From contig CAIXRH010000214.1 in the NCBI GenBank assembly GCA_903921785.1, forward strand, positions 1 to 36,412: a stretch of DNA of 36,412 bases, in the 5' to 3' direction. This document shows, piece by piece, positions 7,286 through 15,938 of this stretch. The stretch's first letter is position 1, and each line of letters opens with the position of its first letter. Below the pieces are notes generated by a model that saw only the letters and a program-made list of their open reading frames with translations, had not been told where the DNA came from and did no database searches. Position numbers and translations under genes: made by a program. Origin of the DNA: an uncultured Pseudomonadota bacterium. Lineage in GTDB: Bacteria > Myxococcota_A > UBA796 > SXON01.

Positions 7286-9046
7286 TCAGGTCGCGCCGAT
7301 GTCCCGGATCCAGGCGTCGAGGAAGATCAAGGTCCAAAGCCGCTCGGCCACGCCCGGGCGCTCCAGCTGTGGGACCAGCGCCTCGACCGCGCCGGGCATG
7401 AACAGCCGCAGCGGGTCCTCGGCGAGGCGGCCCACGCGCTCGTGGAGGAAGCTGGTGAGCGGGCCCTCGAACCACCGCCGCCATGGTCCCGGCAAGACCC
7501 GCTTCGGGCGGGACACCAGCGGCCGCGTGAGCACCGGCCGGAGCAGCTCGCGCAGCGGCCACTTGGTGACCGACCCCGAGAAGCCAGGGCGAACCTTCCA
7601 CGGACCGGGGATGCTCGCGCAGTAGCCGACGAGGTCGCGGTCGAGAAGCGGAGCACGCAGGCCGATGTCCGCGAGCTGGGCGACCATGCCGGTGCGCGCC
7701 AGGGCGTCCTCCGGCATGCGGCCGCGGAGGTAGGCGTGGAGGATCTCGTTGACCGGATCGCTCACCACTTCCCGGTAGAACGGCTCGAGGCAGGCGCGAC
7801 GGATGCCACCGCGGACCCAGCCTGGATCGCGCATGAGGTTGCCGCGGGCCAGGGCATCGAACGCCACCACACCGCCGACCACGCGGGCGAGGCCGAACGG
7901 AGAGCCATCGTCCTCGATCTCAGGGCGTTTGTCGCCGAAGGCCATCGACGCGAGGCGGCGGCCTGCACCGGGGAGGCGCCGGAGCCAGGCGCTCACCCGC
8001 ATCTGCGATGCGAGGAGGCCGACCATACGGCCGCCGAAGATTTCGTCGCCCCCATCGCCGCAGAGCACGACGTCCACGCTCTCGCGGGCCGCGCGCGCCA
8101 GGAGGTACTGGGGGATGGCCGCGGGATCGGTGACCGGGGCGTCGGCGGTGTGGACCACGGGGTCGACCGCGGCGAGCATCGCTTCGGGGGTTACCCGGAG
8201 GACCTCATGCTTCGAGCGGAGGATGGTGGCGACGCGTCCGGCGTAGGGCGTCTCGTCGTCTTCCCCGTCCTGCACGCCCACGGTGAAGGTGTGCACCGGG
8301 CCGAGGCGGGAGGCCACCCAGCTGATGGCGCTGGAGTCGAGCCCGCCGGAGAGGAAGACGCCCACGCGCTCCTTGCCGCTCGCGCGCGCCGCGACGGAGC
8401 GGAACAGGCGCCGCTCGATCTCCGCGAGCGTCTCTTCGTCGCGCGGCATCGGGCTGTAGGGCGGGGCGTGGCGGATGCGGAACCAGGGCTCCACCCGGGG
8501 TGCCTTGCCGGCTTCGGCGACGAGCACGTGGCCGGGGGGGAGCGCGCGCACCTCGCGCAAGAGCGTGCGCGGGGCGTGGACGTAGCGGAAGGAGAGGAAC
8601 TCCGCGAGGTTCTCGCGGGAGAGCTCCCGGCTGGTGCCGGGGATGTCGAGCAGGGGACGGAGCGCGGAGGCGAAGGACAGGCGGCCGTCCTTGGTCGTCC
8701 AGAAGCCGCGGCGGACGCCGAAAGGATCGCGCACCAGGTGCAGCCTGCGCGGGCCGCTCTCCCAGATGGCCGCGAGCCAGGCGCCCTCCACCTGGGAGAA
8801 GACCCCGATGCCGAGGCGCTTCCAGCCATCGAGCACGATCTCCGCCGCGCTCTGCCCGGTGACCGGCGCGCGGTCGAAGTGACCGGCGACCGCGACCACG
8901 AGCCCATCTCGCCGCGCCAGCGTGCTTCGCGAGCGCGCCACGATCGCCGCGCCCCGCTCGGTGTACCGTTCTTCGCCGACCAACGCCGCGACGAGCGCCT
9001 CGTGGAGGTCGCCGTCCGGAGAGATGATGCCGCTGATCCCGCCCAT
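7286..9046 (-). CDS. Asparagine synthetase homologue lacking the glutaminase cysteine
   Basis: 586 residues. Residues 1-200 are a class II glutamine-amidotransferase-like domain and 215-580 an AsnB-type synthetase domain with the pyrophosphatase loop S233-G-G-L-D-S-S239. In glutamine-dependent AsnB the mature N-terminus is Cys (MCGI). Here the gene encodes MGGISG, so the nucleophile is Gly, and the start is fixed by the GGISG motif itself. It would have to use free ammonia, or do another ATP-dependent amide-forming reaction as beta-lactam synthetases and lasso-peptide cyclases do; both are AsnB homologues without this Cys. It stands alone, convergent with the cNMP gene and divergent from pilT (97 bases apart). 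Fold assignment is firm, substrate open. Confidence 0.85.
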   Translation of the reverse strand: MGGISGIISPDGDLHEALVAALVGEERYTERGAAIVARSRSTLARRDGLVVAVAGHFDRAPVTGQSAAEIVLDGWKRLGIGVFSQVEGAWLAAIWESGPRRLHLVRDPFGVRRGFWTTKDGRLSFASALRPLLDIPGTSRELSRENLAEFLSFRYVHAPRTLLREVRALPPGHVLVAEAGKAPRVEPWFRIRHAPPYSPMPRDEETLAEIERRLFRSVAARASGKERVGVFLSGGLDSSAISWVASRLGPVHTFTVGVQDGEDDETPYAGRVATILRSKHEVLRVTPEAMLAAVDPVVHTADAPVTDPAAIPQYLLARAARESVDVVLCGDGGDEIFGGRMVGLLASQMRVSAWLRRLPGAGRRLASMAFGDKRPEIEDDGSPFGLARVVGGVVAFDALARGNLMRDPGWVRGGIRRACLEPFYREVVSDPVNEILHAYLRGRMPEDALARTGMVAQLADIGLRAPLLDRDLVGYCASIPGPWKVRPGFSGSVTKWPLRELLRPVLTRPLVSRPKRVLPGPWRRWFEGPLTSFLHERVGRLAEDPLRLFMPGAVEALVPQLERPGVAERLWTLIFLDAWIRDIGAT

Positions 9047-9143
9047 GGTGGGCCCGGGTAACCGTGACGGGGTCGCCGTGCCGTCCCGCAGGCACCTTCC
9101 CGCGGGGGCGCCACCCGTGCCATACTCCCACCCCCGGAGCCCC

Positions 9144-10235
9144 ATGTCGCTGCGCATCCACGAGCTGCTGAAGTTTGCCATCGAGCGCGGGGCGAGCGAC
9201 ATCCACGTCGCCGCCGGCGAGAAGCCCGCGGTGCGGAGGGACGGCGAGATCATCCGGTTGGACGTGCCTCCGCTCACGCCAGACGACGCCAAGCGCCTCG
9301 CCTGGTCGATGATGCCCGAGAAGCAGCGGGTCGCGTTCGAGAACAACCTCGAGACCGACTTCGCCATCGCCTTCAAGGGCCTCGCCCGCTTCCGCGTGAA
9401 CGTCTTCACCCAGACGCGGGGCATCGGCGTGGCGATGCGGCAGATCCCCACCCGCATCCTCTCCATGGACGAGCTCGGGCTCCCGCCCGTCTTCCACCGG
9501 ATGGCGAGCTTCAAGCGGGGGCTGGTGCTGCTCACCGGGCCCACCGGCTCGGGAAAGTCCACCACGCTGGCCGCGATCATCGACTGGATCAACCGCAACC
9601 GCGCCGAGCACATCCTCACGATCGAGGACCCCATCGAGTTCGTGCACCCGCCGCAGCGGTGCCTGGTGAACCAGCGGGAGGTCGGCACGGACACCAAGAG
9701 CTTCTCGGCGGCGCTCCGCAGCGCGCTCCGCGAGGACCCCGACGTGATCCTGGTCGGCGAGATGCGCGACCTGGAGACGATCAGCCTCGCCATCTCCGCC
9801 GCGGAGACCGGTCACCTGGTCTTCGGGACGCTCCACACCAACTCCGCTCCCGAGACGGTGGACCGGCTCATCGACGCGTTCCCCCACGAAGCCCAGCAGC
9901 AGATCCGCACGATGCTCTCGAGCTCGCTGATGGCGGTGGTCACCCAGGCGCTCATCAAGAAGGCGTTCGAGCCCGGCCGAGTGGCGGCGCAGGAGATCAT
10001 GATCGTCAACGCGGCGATCCGAAACCTGATCCGCGAGAACAAGCTGTACCAGATTCCCAGCATGCTCCAGGCGGGGCGCTCGGAGGGGCAGCAGACGATG
10101 GGGATGGCGGTGAAGGACCTCGCGCTCAAGAAGAAGATCACCCGCGAACACGCGATGCAGATCGCCAACGACCCCAAGCTGTTCGACGACGTCGTGGCGG
10201 GCGCCATGCCGCCGCGACCCGGGGCGCCGCGATGA
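9144..10235 (+). CDS. pilT: Twitching-motility retraction ATPase PilT
   Basis: 363-residue hexameric ATPase of the type II/IV secretion ATPase family that powers depolymerisation of type IV pili at the inner membrane. Walker A is G132-P-T-G-S-G-K138-S-T, and the Asp and His boxes (TIEDPIEF; GHLVFGTLHTN) are present. The phrase AAIRNLIRENK is the AIRNLIRE signature that separates PilT from assembly ATPases such as PilB. Length is normal for PilT. A GGAG lies 7 bases before the ATG. The gene opens the long plus-strand run that continues into the Tad cluster, and its last 4 bases overlap thiS (ATGA). This retraction motor is next to Tad genes rather than pilB or pilC. Confidence 0.92.
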   Translation: MSLRIHELLKFAIERGASDIHVAAGEKPAVRRDGEIIRLDVPPLTPDDAKRLAWSMMPEKQRVAFENNLETDFAIAFKGLARFRVNVFTQTRGIGVAMRQIPTRILSMDELGLPPVFHRMASFKRGLVLLTGPTGSGKSTTLAAIIDWINRNRAEHILTIEDPIEFVHPPQRCLVNQREVGTDTKSFSAALRSALREDPDVILVGEMRDLETISLAISAAETGHLVFGTLHTNSAPETVDRLIDAFPHEAQQQIRTMLSSSLMAVVTQALIKKAFEPGRVAAQEIMIVNAAIRNLIRENKLYQIPSMLQAGRSEGQQTMGMAVKDLALKKKITREHAMQIANDPKLFDDVVAGAMPPRPGAPR

Positions 10236-10432
10236 AGGCGACGGTCAACGGCGAGGCCCGGCAGGTCGAGGAAGGGACGACGCTCCGCGCGCTGGTCGAG
10301 GCCCTCGGGCTGCACCCCGGCGCCGTGGCGGTGGCCGTGAACGGGGAAGTTGTGCCGCGAGCGGAGCACGCGGGCCGGACCGTGGGGGAGGGGGACCGGG
10401 TCGAGGTGATCCGCGCCGTAGGCGGCGGGTGA
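10232..10432 (+). CDS. thiS: ThiS-like sulfur-carrier protein
   Basis: 66 residues with a ubiquitin-like beta-grasp pattern: MKATVNGEARQVEEGTTLRA at the start, internal VAVAVNGEVVPR, and the obligatory C-terminal Gly-Gly, which is adenylated and turned into a thiocarboxylate to deliver sulfur to the thiazole of thiamine. Size is that of ThiS; MoaD is longer. No thiG, thiF or thiH is in the window. The start codon lies inside the pilT stop (ATGA) and the Tad pilins follow 25 bases later, an unusual place for a thiamine gene. Confidence 0.8.
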   Translation: MKATVNGEARQVEEGTTLRALVEALGLHPGAVAVAVNGEVVPRAEHAGRTVGEGDRVEVIRAVGGG

Positions 10433-10457
10433 GCGACGCCCGGTTAGACCCGGGGAT

Positions 10458-10643
10458 GTGCGCCACGGCCAGTCCACCGTCGAGACCATGCTGGCGATCA
10501 CCGCCGTGGTGTTCGGGCTGCTCTGCGTATGCTGGTTCGAGATGGAGCCGCTGCTCGCCCTCGTCAACGTCGTCGCGGAGCAGATCCAGGCCTCCTCGTG
10601 GTTCGATCGGGTCGCGGCCTTCCTCTCCGGCTCCGATGTCTAG
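10458..10643 (+). CDS. Flp-type mini-pilin 1
   Basis: 61 residues from a GTG start. The leader is only MRHG, followed by QSTVETMLAITAVVFGLLCVCWFEME. The Gly before the cut, Glu at mature position 5 and a hydrophobic helix of about 18 residues are the hallmarks of a class III (Flp/Tad) prepilin processed by a CpaA/TadV peptidase. Two cysteines (LLCVCW) lie inside the helix, a feature the other two pilins lack. The ribosome-binding site is weak. It overlaps the next pilin gene by 8 bases. Could be the major pilin or a minor one; sequence alone does not decide. Confidence 0.7.
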   Translation: MRHGQSTVETMLAITAVVFGLLCVCWFEMEPLLALVNVVAEQIQASSWFDRVAAFLSGSDV

Positions 10644-10788
10644 CCGTCGTGGCCAGTCCATCGTCGAGTACGTGCTCGCGGTGAGCGTACTGGTGATCGG
10701 CCTCGCGGCGGCGTGGACGATGTTCGCCGAGGGCGTCGCCGGCGGGTTCGACACGGTGCGGCGCACCGTTCAGATGCCCTACCCGTAG
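10636..10788 (+). CDS. Flp-type mini-pilin 2
   Basis: 50 residues starting at the ATG at 10636, inside the end of the previous pilin gene. The leader MSSRRG is followed by QSIVEYVLAVSVLVIGLAAAW: cleavage after Gly, Glu at mature position 5 and Tyr at 6, the classic Flp E-Y pair. The mature protein would be only 44 residues, extremely short, with a 20-residue tail after the helix ending in TVQMPYP. Closest of the three to the canonical Flp motif, so it may be the main subunit. The cpaA peptidase gene begins 4 bases after its stop. Confidence 0.7.
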   Translation: MSSRRGQSIVEYVLAVSVLVIGLAAAWTMFAEGVAGGFDTVRRTVQMPYP

Positions 10789-10792
10789 GCCC

Positions 10793-11290
10793 ATGAGCTG
10801 GGACGCCCGCGATCTCGTGCTCGCCGCGCTTTGCGCCGTCGCGGTGTACACCGACCTGCGTACCGGGAAGATCAAGAACTGGCTCACCTTCCCGGTGATG
10901 GTGGCGGGCATCGCGCTCGCCCCGGTGTGCCCCGGGCCGTGGTGGGGTGGCCTCGCCGGGCTCGGCGCCGCCTTCCTTGGCGGCGTGGTGTTCTGGAAGG
11001 TCATCCCCGCGCTCAAGCCGGGGGACGTGAAGATGCTCATGGCGGCGGGCGCGCTCATGGGCCCGCAAGGTGCGTTGCGCGCGATCCTGCTCTCGGCCAT
11101 CCTGTTCTTTCCGGTGGGCCTCGCGGTGCTCATCCTCCGCGGGCGGCTCGGCAACTTCTTCCGCATCGCCCGCGGCTACTTCCGCGACCCCACCAAGCAG
11201 GATCCGAACGCGACGCTGATCGTACACGCCCCGGTGATCGCCGCAGCAATTGTGGTGGCGCGACTACAATCCTGGCCGAAACTCTGGTAG
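10793..11290 (+). CDS. cpaA: Prepilin peptidase CpaA/TadV
   Basis: 165-residue membrane aspartic protease (A24 family) that removes the leader peptides of Flp pilins. It has several membrane segments and the two catalytic aspartates in their proper settings: D21 in VYTDLRTGKIKN and D78 in KPGDVKML (the GxGD-type loop). It lacks the N-terminal methyltransferase domain of PilD/GspO peptidases, as is usual for TadV/CpaA, so any N-methylation of pilins needs another enzyme. It sits between pilin 2 and pilin 3, which are its likely substrates. Confidence 0.85.
   Translation: MSWDARDLVLAALCAVAVYTDLRTGKIKNWLTFPVMVAGIALAPVCPGPWWGGLAGLGAAFLGGVVFWKVIPALKPGDVKMLMAAGALMGPQGALRAILLSAILFFPVGLAVLILRGRLGNFFRIARGYFRDPTKQDPNATLIVHAPVIAAAIVVARLQSWPKLW
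11265..11270 (+). promoter_or_regulatory. Possible -10 element before pilin 3
   Basis: TACAAT near the end of cpaA, 21 bases before the ATG of the third pilin, in a locally AT-richer patch. No convincing -35 hexamer lies 16-18 bases upstream. Flp pilin genes often have their own promoter, but this is only a candidate. Confidence 0.25.
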
Positions 11291-11291
11291 A

Positions 11292-11480
11292 ATGCCTCAG
11301 GTGAGGCGAGGCCAGTCCAACACCGAGTGGATGCTGCTCACCGCGGTGCTCGCGGTCGGGCTCGCGCTCGCGGCCTACGCGTTCGTCCCCGGCTTTCGCG
11401 ACGGGGTGAAGGGCCTCGCGGCCGACGCCACCGGGCTGTTCGAAGAGGGCACGCGGAACGGCACCGCCAACATGAGGTAG
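11292..11480 (+). CDS. Flp-type mini-pilin 3
   Basis: 62 residues with leader MPQVRRG, then QSNTEWMLLTAVLAVGLALAAYAFV. It shares with pilins 1 and 2 the R-x-G-Q-S..E processing motif (Gly before the cut, Glu at mature 5) and a single N-terminal helix, followed by a soluble tail of about 30 residues ending GTRNGTANMR. The gene begins 1 base after cpaA stops and ends 12 bases before cpaB. With three related but different pilin-like genes, at least one could be a minor pilin or tip protein. Confidence 0.7.
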   Translation: MPQVRRGQSNTEWMLLTAVLAVGLALAAYAFVPGFRDGVKGLAADATGLFEEGTRNGTANMR

Positions 11481-11492
11481 ACTGGCCCGCGC

Positions 11493-12326
11493 ATGAAGAA
11501 CGTCCGCGGACTGGTCCTCTCCCTGCTGGTGGCGCTGGTCGCCACCTTCGCCCAGTGCCGCTACGTGGCGTCGCGAGAGCAAGCGCTCTTGTACGACTCG
11601 GAGCCACTCACCACCCTGGTCGCCAACCGGGACATCGCCGCGCACGTGCGTCTCGACGAGACGATGGTCGACGAGGTGGAGGTGCCGCGCAAGTGGCAGC
11701 AACCCCACGCGCTGGTGCAGAAGGACGAGGTGATCGGGCAGATCGCCTCGGTGCCAATCTTCGCGGGCGAGCAGGTGGTGCAGACCAAGCTCGTCACCGC
11801 CGACGACGCGGGGCTCGCCTTCTACGTGCCGAAGGGCCAACGGGCGCTCGCCCTGGCGGTCGACGTGTTCAACGCCGTCGGTGGGCACATCAAGGCCGGA
11901 AACCACGTAGACATCCTCGGCAGCTTCGACTTCGGCACGGGAGAGAAGTCCGACCTGCGCACCATGACCGTCCTCCAGGACGTGCGCGTGCTCAGCGTGG
12001 TGGACGACATGGGCACCATCCGGGAGCGCGAAGTGCGCCCGGCGCCGGCCGCGGGCGAGCCGCCCAACCCCGACGACGCGCCGCCCACCCCGTCGGAGAC
12101 GCTCGCGTCGCAGGCCACGCTGACGGTGGCGGTCACGCCAGAGCAGGCGCAGCGGCTCACGATGGCGCAGGAGCTCGGGCACCTCACGTTCGTGCTGCGG
12201 CGGCTGTCGGAGTCGGAGGGCGAGGTCGAGCTCCAGCCCGCCACCATGCAGAGCACGCTCGGGATTCCGGAGCAGGTCCGTTACCGCAGCCGGCCGCAGT
12301 ACCGGCTCATCGAGGGGGGACAGTGA
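11493..12326 (+). CDS. cpaB: Flp pilus assembly protein CpaB/RcpC
   Basis: 277 residues: an N-terminal membrane segment (about 8-22), then a SAF-like domain (VANRDIAAHVRLDETMVDEVEVP, about 45-115) that in this family may touch peptidoglycan or the secretin. A C-terminal beta-rich region (about 120-250) contains a proline-rich insert at about 180-205. CpaB is a periplasmic protein needed for secretin gating and pilus assembly in Tad systems. It lies 12 bases after pilin 3, and its stop overlaps the GTG start of the secretin gene (GTGA). Confidence 0.85.
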   Translation: MKNVRGLVLSLLVALVATFAQCRYVASREQALLYDSEPLTTLVANRDIAAHVRLDETMVDEVEVPRKWQQPHALVQKDEVIGQIASVPIFAGEQVVQTKLVTADDAGLAFYVPKGQRALALAVDVFNAVGGHIKAGNHVDILGSFDFGTGEKSDLRTMTVLQDVRVLSVVDDMGTIREREVRPAPAAGEPPNPDDAPPTPSETLASQATLTVAVTPEQAQRLTMAQELGHLTFVLRRLSESEGEVELQPATMQSTLGIPEQVRYRSRPQYRLIEGGQ

Positions 12327-13741
12327 CCGTTCGCCGCGCCGTCGCCGCCTCCGCCTTCGTCTGCGCCGCGCTCATCGCCGCCCCGGTCTTCGCGGGAGAG
12401 GGCATCGGCGACCAGGTGGTGGTGATCAACAACCAGGTCGCGGTGGACGTGCCCTACGAATTCGGGGACGTGAGCGTCGGCAGCAGCGAGATCCTCAAGG
12501 TGGTGCCGATGCGGGAGGAGAAGCAGCTCCTCCTCGCCGGGCGGGACCTCGGCACGACCAACGTGATCGTCTACGACACCAAGGGCACCCGGCGGGACGA
12601 ATTCGAGATCACGGTCATCCCCGCCAACCTCGCGAAGGTGATGAAGAGCGTGCAGGTGCTGCTCGACGACATTGAGGGCCTGTCGTTCAAGATCATCAAC
12701 GATCACGTGTACATCCAGGGCGAGGTGAGCCTCGACGAGGAGCTGCGGCGGGTGCAGGACCTCGACGAGAAGGAGCCGCTCGTGGAGTCGATGGTCACCC
12801 TGTCCCCGGTGTCGCAGCGCCTGTTGGCCTCGATGATCGAGAAGGAGATCGCCACCCCCGGGGTGGACGTGCGGCTCATCGGCCGGAAGATCATGCTCGA
12901 AGGCGTGGTCCACAGCGACACGGCGAGCAAACGCGCCGAGGAGATCGCGAAGGCGTACTACCCCGACGTGGTCAACGTGCTCGAGGTGCGGCAGGTCGAC
13001 CGCGTACCCGGGGAAGCCCAGACCATCGTGCTCGTGGTCCACTTCGTGGAGCTCACCAAGTCGCTTGAGGACACCTGGGGCATCGAGTGGACGCCGCTCG
13101 CGGGTCCCGGCGTCACCTTCGAGCTCGGCTCCACCAACGACGGCTCCGGCTGGAGCGACGTCACCGGCGCGGCCACCGCCGAGATCAACGGACTGCTCCC
13201 CAAGCTCCAGGAGGCGCGCTCCACCGGGTACGTGCGCGTGCTGGAGAACCCCACCGTCTCCGTGAAGAGCGGCGAGACCGCCCACATCTTCTCGGGCACC
13301 AAGGTGCCGTTCGTCTTCAACGACAACGGGCAGAAGTCGGTCGACTTCGTGGACGTGGGCATCAAGCTCGACGTGACGCCCTACGCCGCCGGCTCCAACG
13401 TGGACATGCAGATGAAGGTGGAGGTCAGCTCGCTCGGGGAGGTGTCGTCCAGCGGCTACCAGAGCATCGACCAGTCGGAGATCAGCACGGCGCAGTTCTG
13501 CCGCGCCGGCGAGAGCATCGTCATCGGTGGGCTGGAGCGGGTGAGCGACCGGGTGAACTACAACAAGCTCCCCGACGGCGCGTCGTTGCCGGACGCGCTG
13601 TTCACCCTGTACCGATCCAAGGACTACAAGAAGTCCAAGTCCCAGTTCCTGGTCTTCGTGACGCCGCAGATCCACGAGTCGAGCACCACGGCGAACAAGG
13701 AGATCCAGGAGAAGTTCAACCTCACCGAGGTGCGGCAGTAG
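12323..13741 (+). CDS. cpaC: Tad secretin CpaC/RcpA
   Basis: 472 residues from a GTG start overlapping cpaB. A signal peptide is cut near PVFA-GEG. Residues 30-110 are the secretin N-terminal pilus-assembly domain (VVVINNQVAVDVPYEF... RDLGTTNVIVYD). A BON-like region (about 165-225) contains MLEGVVHSD, and the secretin beta domain fills 230-455 with VLENPTVSVKSGETA, VPFVF and the conserved end FLVFVTPQI. It forms the outer-membrane channel through which the Flp pilus leaves. Length is normal for CpaC. The next gene begins 1 base after the stop. Confidence 0.9.
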   Translation: MTVRRAVAASAFVCAALIAAPVFAGEGIGDQVVVINNQVAVDVPYEFGDVSVGSSEILKVVPMREEKQLLLAGRDLGTTNVIVYDTKGTRRDEFEITVIPANLAKVMKSVQVLLDDIEGLSFKIINDHVYIQGEVSLDEELRRVQDLDEKEPLVESMVTLSPVSQRLLASMIEKEIATPGVDVRLIGRKIMLEGVVHSDTASKRAEEIAKAYYPDVVNVLEVRQVDRVPGEAQTIVLVVHFVELTKSLEDTWGIEWTPLAGPGVTFELGSTNDGSGWSDVTGAATAEINGLLPKLQEARSTGYVRVLENPTVSVKSGETAHIFSGTKVPFVFNDNGQKSVDFVDVGIKLDVTPYAAGSNVDMQMKVEVSSLGEVSSSGYQSIDQSEISTAQFCRAGESIVIGGLERVSDRVNYNKLPDGASLPDALFTLYRSKDYKKSKSQFLVFVTPQIHESSTTANKEIQEKFNLTEVRQ

Positions 13742-13742
13742 C

Positions 13743-15938
13743 ATGGCCGCCCAGGTGCTCGTGGTCGGCGCGGCGCGCGACGGGGTGGGGAAGACCACCT
13801 TCGCGGTGAACGTGGCGTTGTCCCTCCTCAAGGAGACCCGGAAGCGGGTCCTGGTGGTGGACCTCGACGTCAACGGGGTGGGCGACGTGGCCACGCTCCT
13901 CGGCGTCACCGAAGCGAGGAGCATCGCCGACTTCATCCCGTACGTCGCGCAGCTCTCCGCGGAGACCATCGGGCCGTACATCCAGGCGCACGGCACCGGG
14001 ATCGGCGTGCTTCCGCTCGCCGCCACGCCCCAGGCCGCCGCCCGGATCGCGCCCGACGGGGTGGCGAAGGTGCTCGACCTCGTGGCGCCGCTCTGCGACT
14101 ACCTGGTGGTGGACGTGGGCGCGGGCGTGGACCCCGTGAGCGTCGTGGCCATGGAGCGCGCTGCGGGCATCTTCCTGCTCGTGGAGCCTTCGCCGACCGG
14201 CCTCGGCGCCGCCCGCCGCTTCAGCGACCACCTCCAGACGCTGCACTTCCCCCAGGCGCTGGTGAAGTTCGTGGTCAACGCCCACGACGCCGCGAGCGTG
14301 CTCACCCGCGAGGCCATCGCCGCTCGCCTCGGCCGCCCCGCGCTGGTGATCTTCCCCAAGGACGACACCCTCGCGCTCGACGCCGCGATCAAGGCCGCCC
14401 CCTTCGTGATGGACCAGCCGCGCGCCGCGCTCTCGCGGCTCTACGACGAGCTGGTGCGGCAGTTGGTGGAGAAGGGCGTGCTCGACCAGCTCGCCGCCGT
14501 GGAGCGCGGGCGGAACGTGGCGGTGGACGGGCGGCGGGTCGTGGAGGTCACTGAGGAGCAGGCCAAGGCGATCGAGGGCTACATGAAGTCCCGCGGCGGC
14601 GCGCGGGGCAAGGGCGGCCGCGAGCTCGACGCGCGGACGCGCCTGAAGATGCTCATCCACAAGCGGCTGCCCGAGGTGCTCGATCTCAAGCGCCTCGACC
14701 GGGAGATCGGCAGCAAGCCCGACAAGGACAAGCAGCTCCGCGAGCGGGCGGAGGTGGCGGTCGCCCGGGTGCTCGACGAAGAGGGCGCCAGCGTCACCGA
14801 CCGCGCCGAGCGCCGGCGGATCGTGAAGGAGGTCTGCGACGAAGCGCTCGGCCTCGGCCCCCTGGAGGACCTGCTGGCGGACGACCGGGTCACCGAGATC
14901 ATGGTGAACGGGCGGGACAACGTCTTCGCCGAGATCAGCGGGAAGCTCCGGCGCACCGAGTACAGCTTCACCGACGACGCGCAGCTCCTCGCGGTGATCG
15001 AGCGCATCGTCACCCCGCTCGGGCGGCGCATCGATGAGAAGTCCCCGATGGTCGACGCCCGCCTGCCCGACGGCAGCCGCGTCAACGCGATCATCCCGCC
15101 GCTGGCGATCGACGGCCCCTCCATCACCATCCGGAAGTTCGCCCGGGAGCCCCTCGGCGTCGCCGACCTCGTGCGGTTCGGCAGCCTCACCCCCGAGCTC
15201 GCGGACCTGCTGCGCGCCTGCGTTCAGGCCCGCCTCAACATCGTGATCTCCGGCGGCACCGGCTCCGGCAAGACCACGCTGCTCAACGTGCTCTCCAGCT
15301 TCATCCCGGAAGACGATCGCATCGTCACCATCGAGGACGCGGCCGAGCTCCAGCTCCGCCAACCGCACATCGTGCGGCTGGAGTCTCGTCCGGCGAACAT
15401 CGAGGGCGTGGGCGAGGTCAAGATCCGCGACCTGGTGAAGAACTCCCTGCGCATGCGGCCCGACCGCATCGTCGTCGGGGAGTGTCGCGGGGCCGAGGCG
15501 GTGGACATGCTCCAGGCGATGAACACCGGTCACGACGGCTCGCTCACCACGGTGCACGCCAACTCCGCACGCGACGCGCTCGCCCGACTGGAGACCTTGG
15601 TGATGTTCGCCGGTCTCGACCTGCCTTCCCGAGCCATTCGCGAGCAGATCGCCAGCGCCATCCACATCCTGGTGCAGGTCACCCGGCTCACGGACGGCAG
15701 CCGGCGCATCATCAGCGTGTGCGAAGTCTCGGGGATGGAAGCGCAGACCATCACCCTGCAGGAGGTCTTCGCGTTCAAGCAGACGGGCGTCGACGCGAAC
15801 CGGAAGGTGCTCGGCACCTTCGGCCCCACCGGGTTCATCCCCAAGTTCGTGTCGAAGCTCGGGGAGATGGGCATCGAGGTTCCTCGCGGGATGTTCGCGG
15901 CGCCGGGGCAGGGCACCATCCCCCGCGGGCGCGCCTGA
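13743..15938 (+). CDS. Fused TadZ/CpaE-like and TadA/CpaF ATPase
   Basis: 731 residues holding two machines normally made as separate proteins. Residues 1-260 are a MinD/ParA-like domain of the CpaE/TadZ type. Its P-loop is [11 protein letters not shown], with Arg where the signature lysine of deviant Walker A motifs usually sits, followed by [10 protein letters not shown]. CpaE localises the Tad machine to a cell site. Residues 300-690 are a complete TadA/CpaF secretion ATPase, with [19 protein letters not shown], Walker A G504-G-T-G-S-G-K510-[12 protein letters not shown] and TTVHANS. There is no internal stop, and the linker at 260-300 is Gly/Arg-rich. It is preceded by cpaC and overlaps tadB by one base. 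The fusion would tie positioning to the motor one-to-one. Confidence 0.9.
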   Translation: MAAQVLVVGAARDGVGKTTFAVNVALSLLKETRKRVLVVDLDVNGVGDVATLLGVTEARSIADFIPYVAQLSAETIGPYIQAHGTGIGVLPLAATPQAAARIAPDGVAKVLDLVAPLCDYLVVDVGAGVDPVSVVAMERAAGIFLLVEPSPTGLGAARRFSDHLQTLHFPQALVKFVVNAHDAASVLTREAIAARLGRPALVIFPKDDTLALDAAIKAAPFVMDQPRAALSRLYDELVRQLVEKGVLDQLAAVERGRNVAVDGRRVVEVTEEQAKAIEGYMKSRGGARGKGGRELDARTRLKMLIHKRLPEVLDLKRLDREIGSKPDKDKQLRERAEVAVARVLDEEGASVTDRAERRRIVKEVCDEALGLGPLEDLLADDRVTEIMVNGRDNVFAEISGKLRRTEYSFTDDAQLLAVIERIVTPLGRRIDEKSPMVDARLPDGSRVNAIIPPLAIDGPSITIRKFAREPLGVADLVRFGSLTPELADLLRACVQARLNIVISGGTGSGKTTLLNVLSSFIPEDDRIVTIEDAAELQLRQPHIVRLESRPANIEGVGEVKIRDLVKNSLRMRPDRIVVGECRGAEAVDMLQAMNTGHDGSLTTVHANSARDALARLETLVMFAGLDLPSRAIREQIASAIHILVQVTRLTDGSRRIISVCEVSGMEAQTITLQEVFAFKQTGVDANRKVLGTFGPTGFIPKFVSKLGEMGIEVPRGMFAAPGQGTIPRGRA

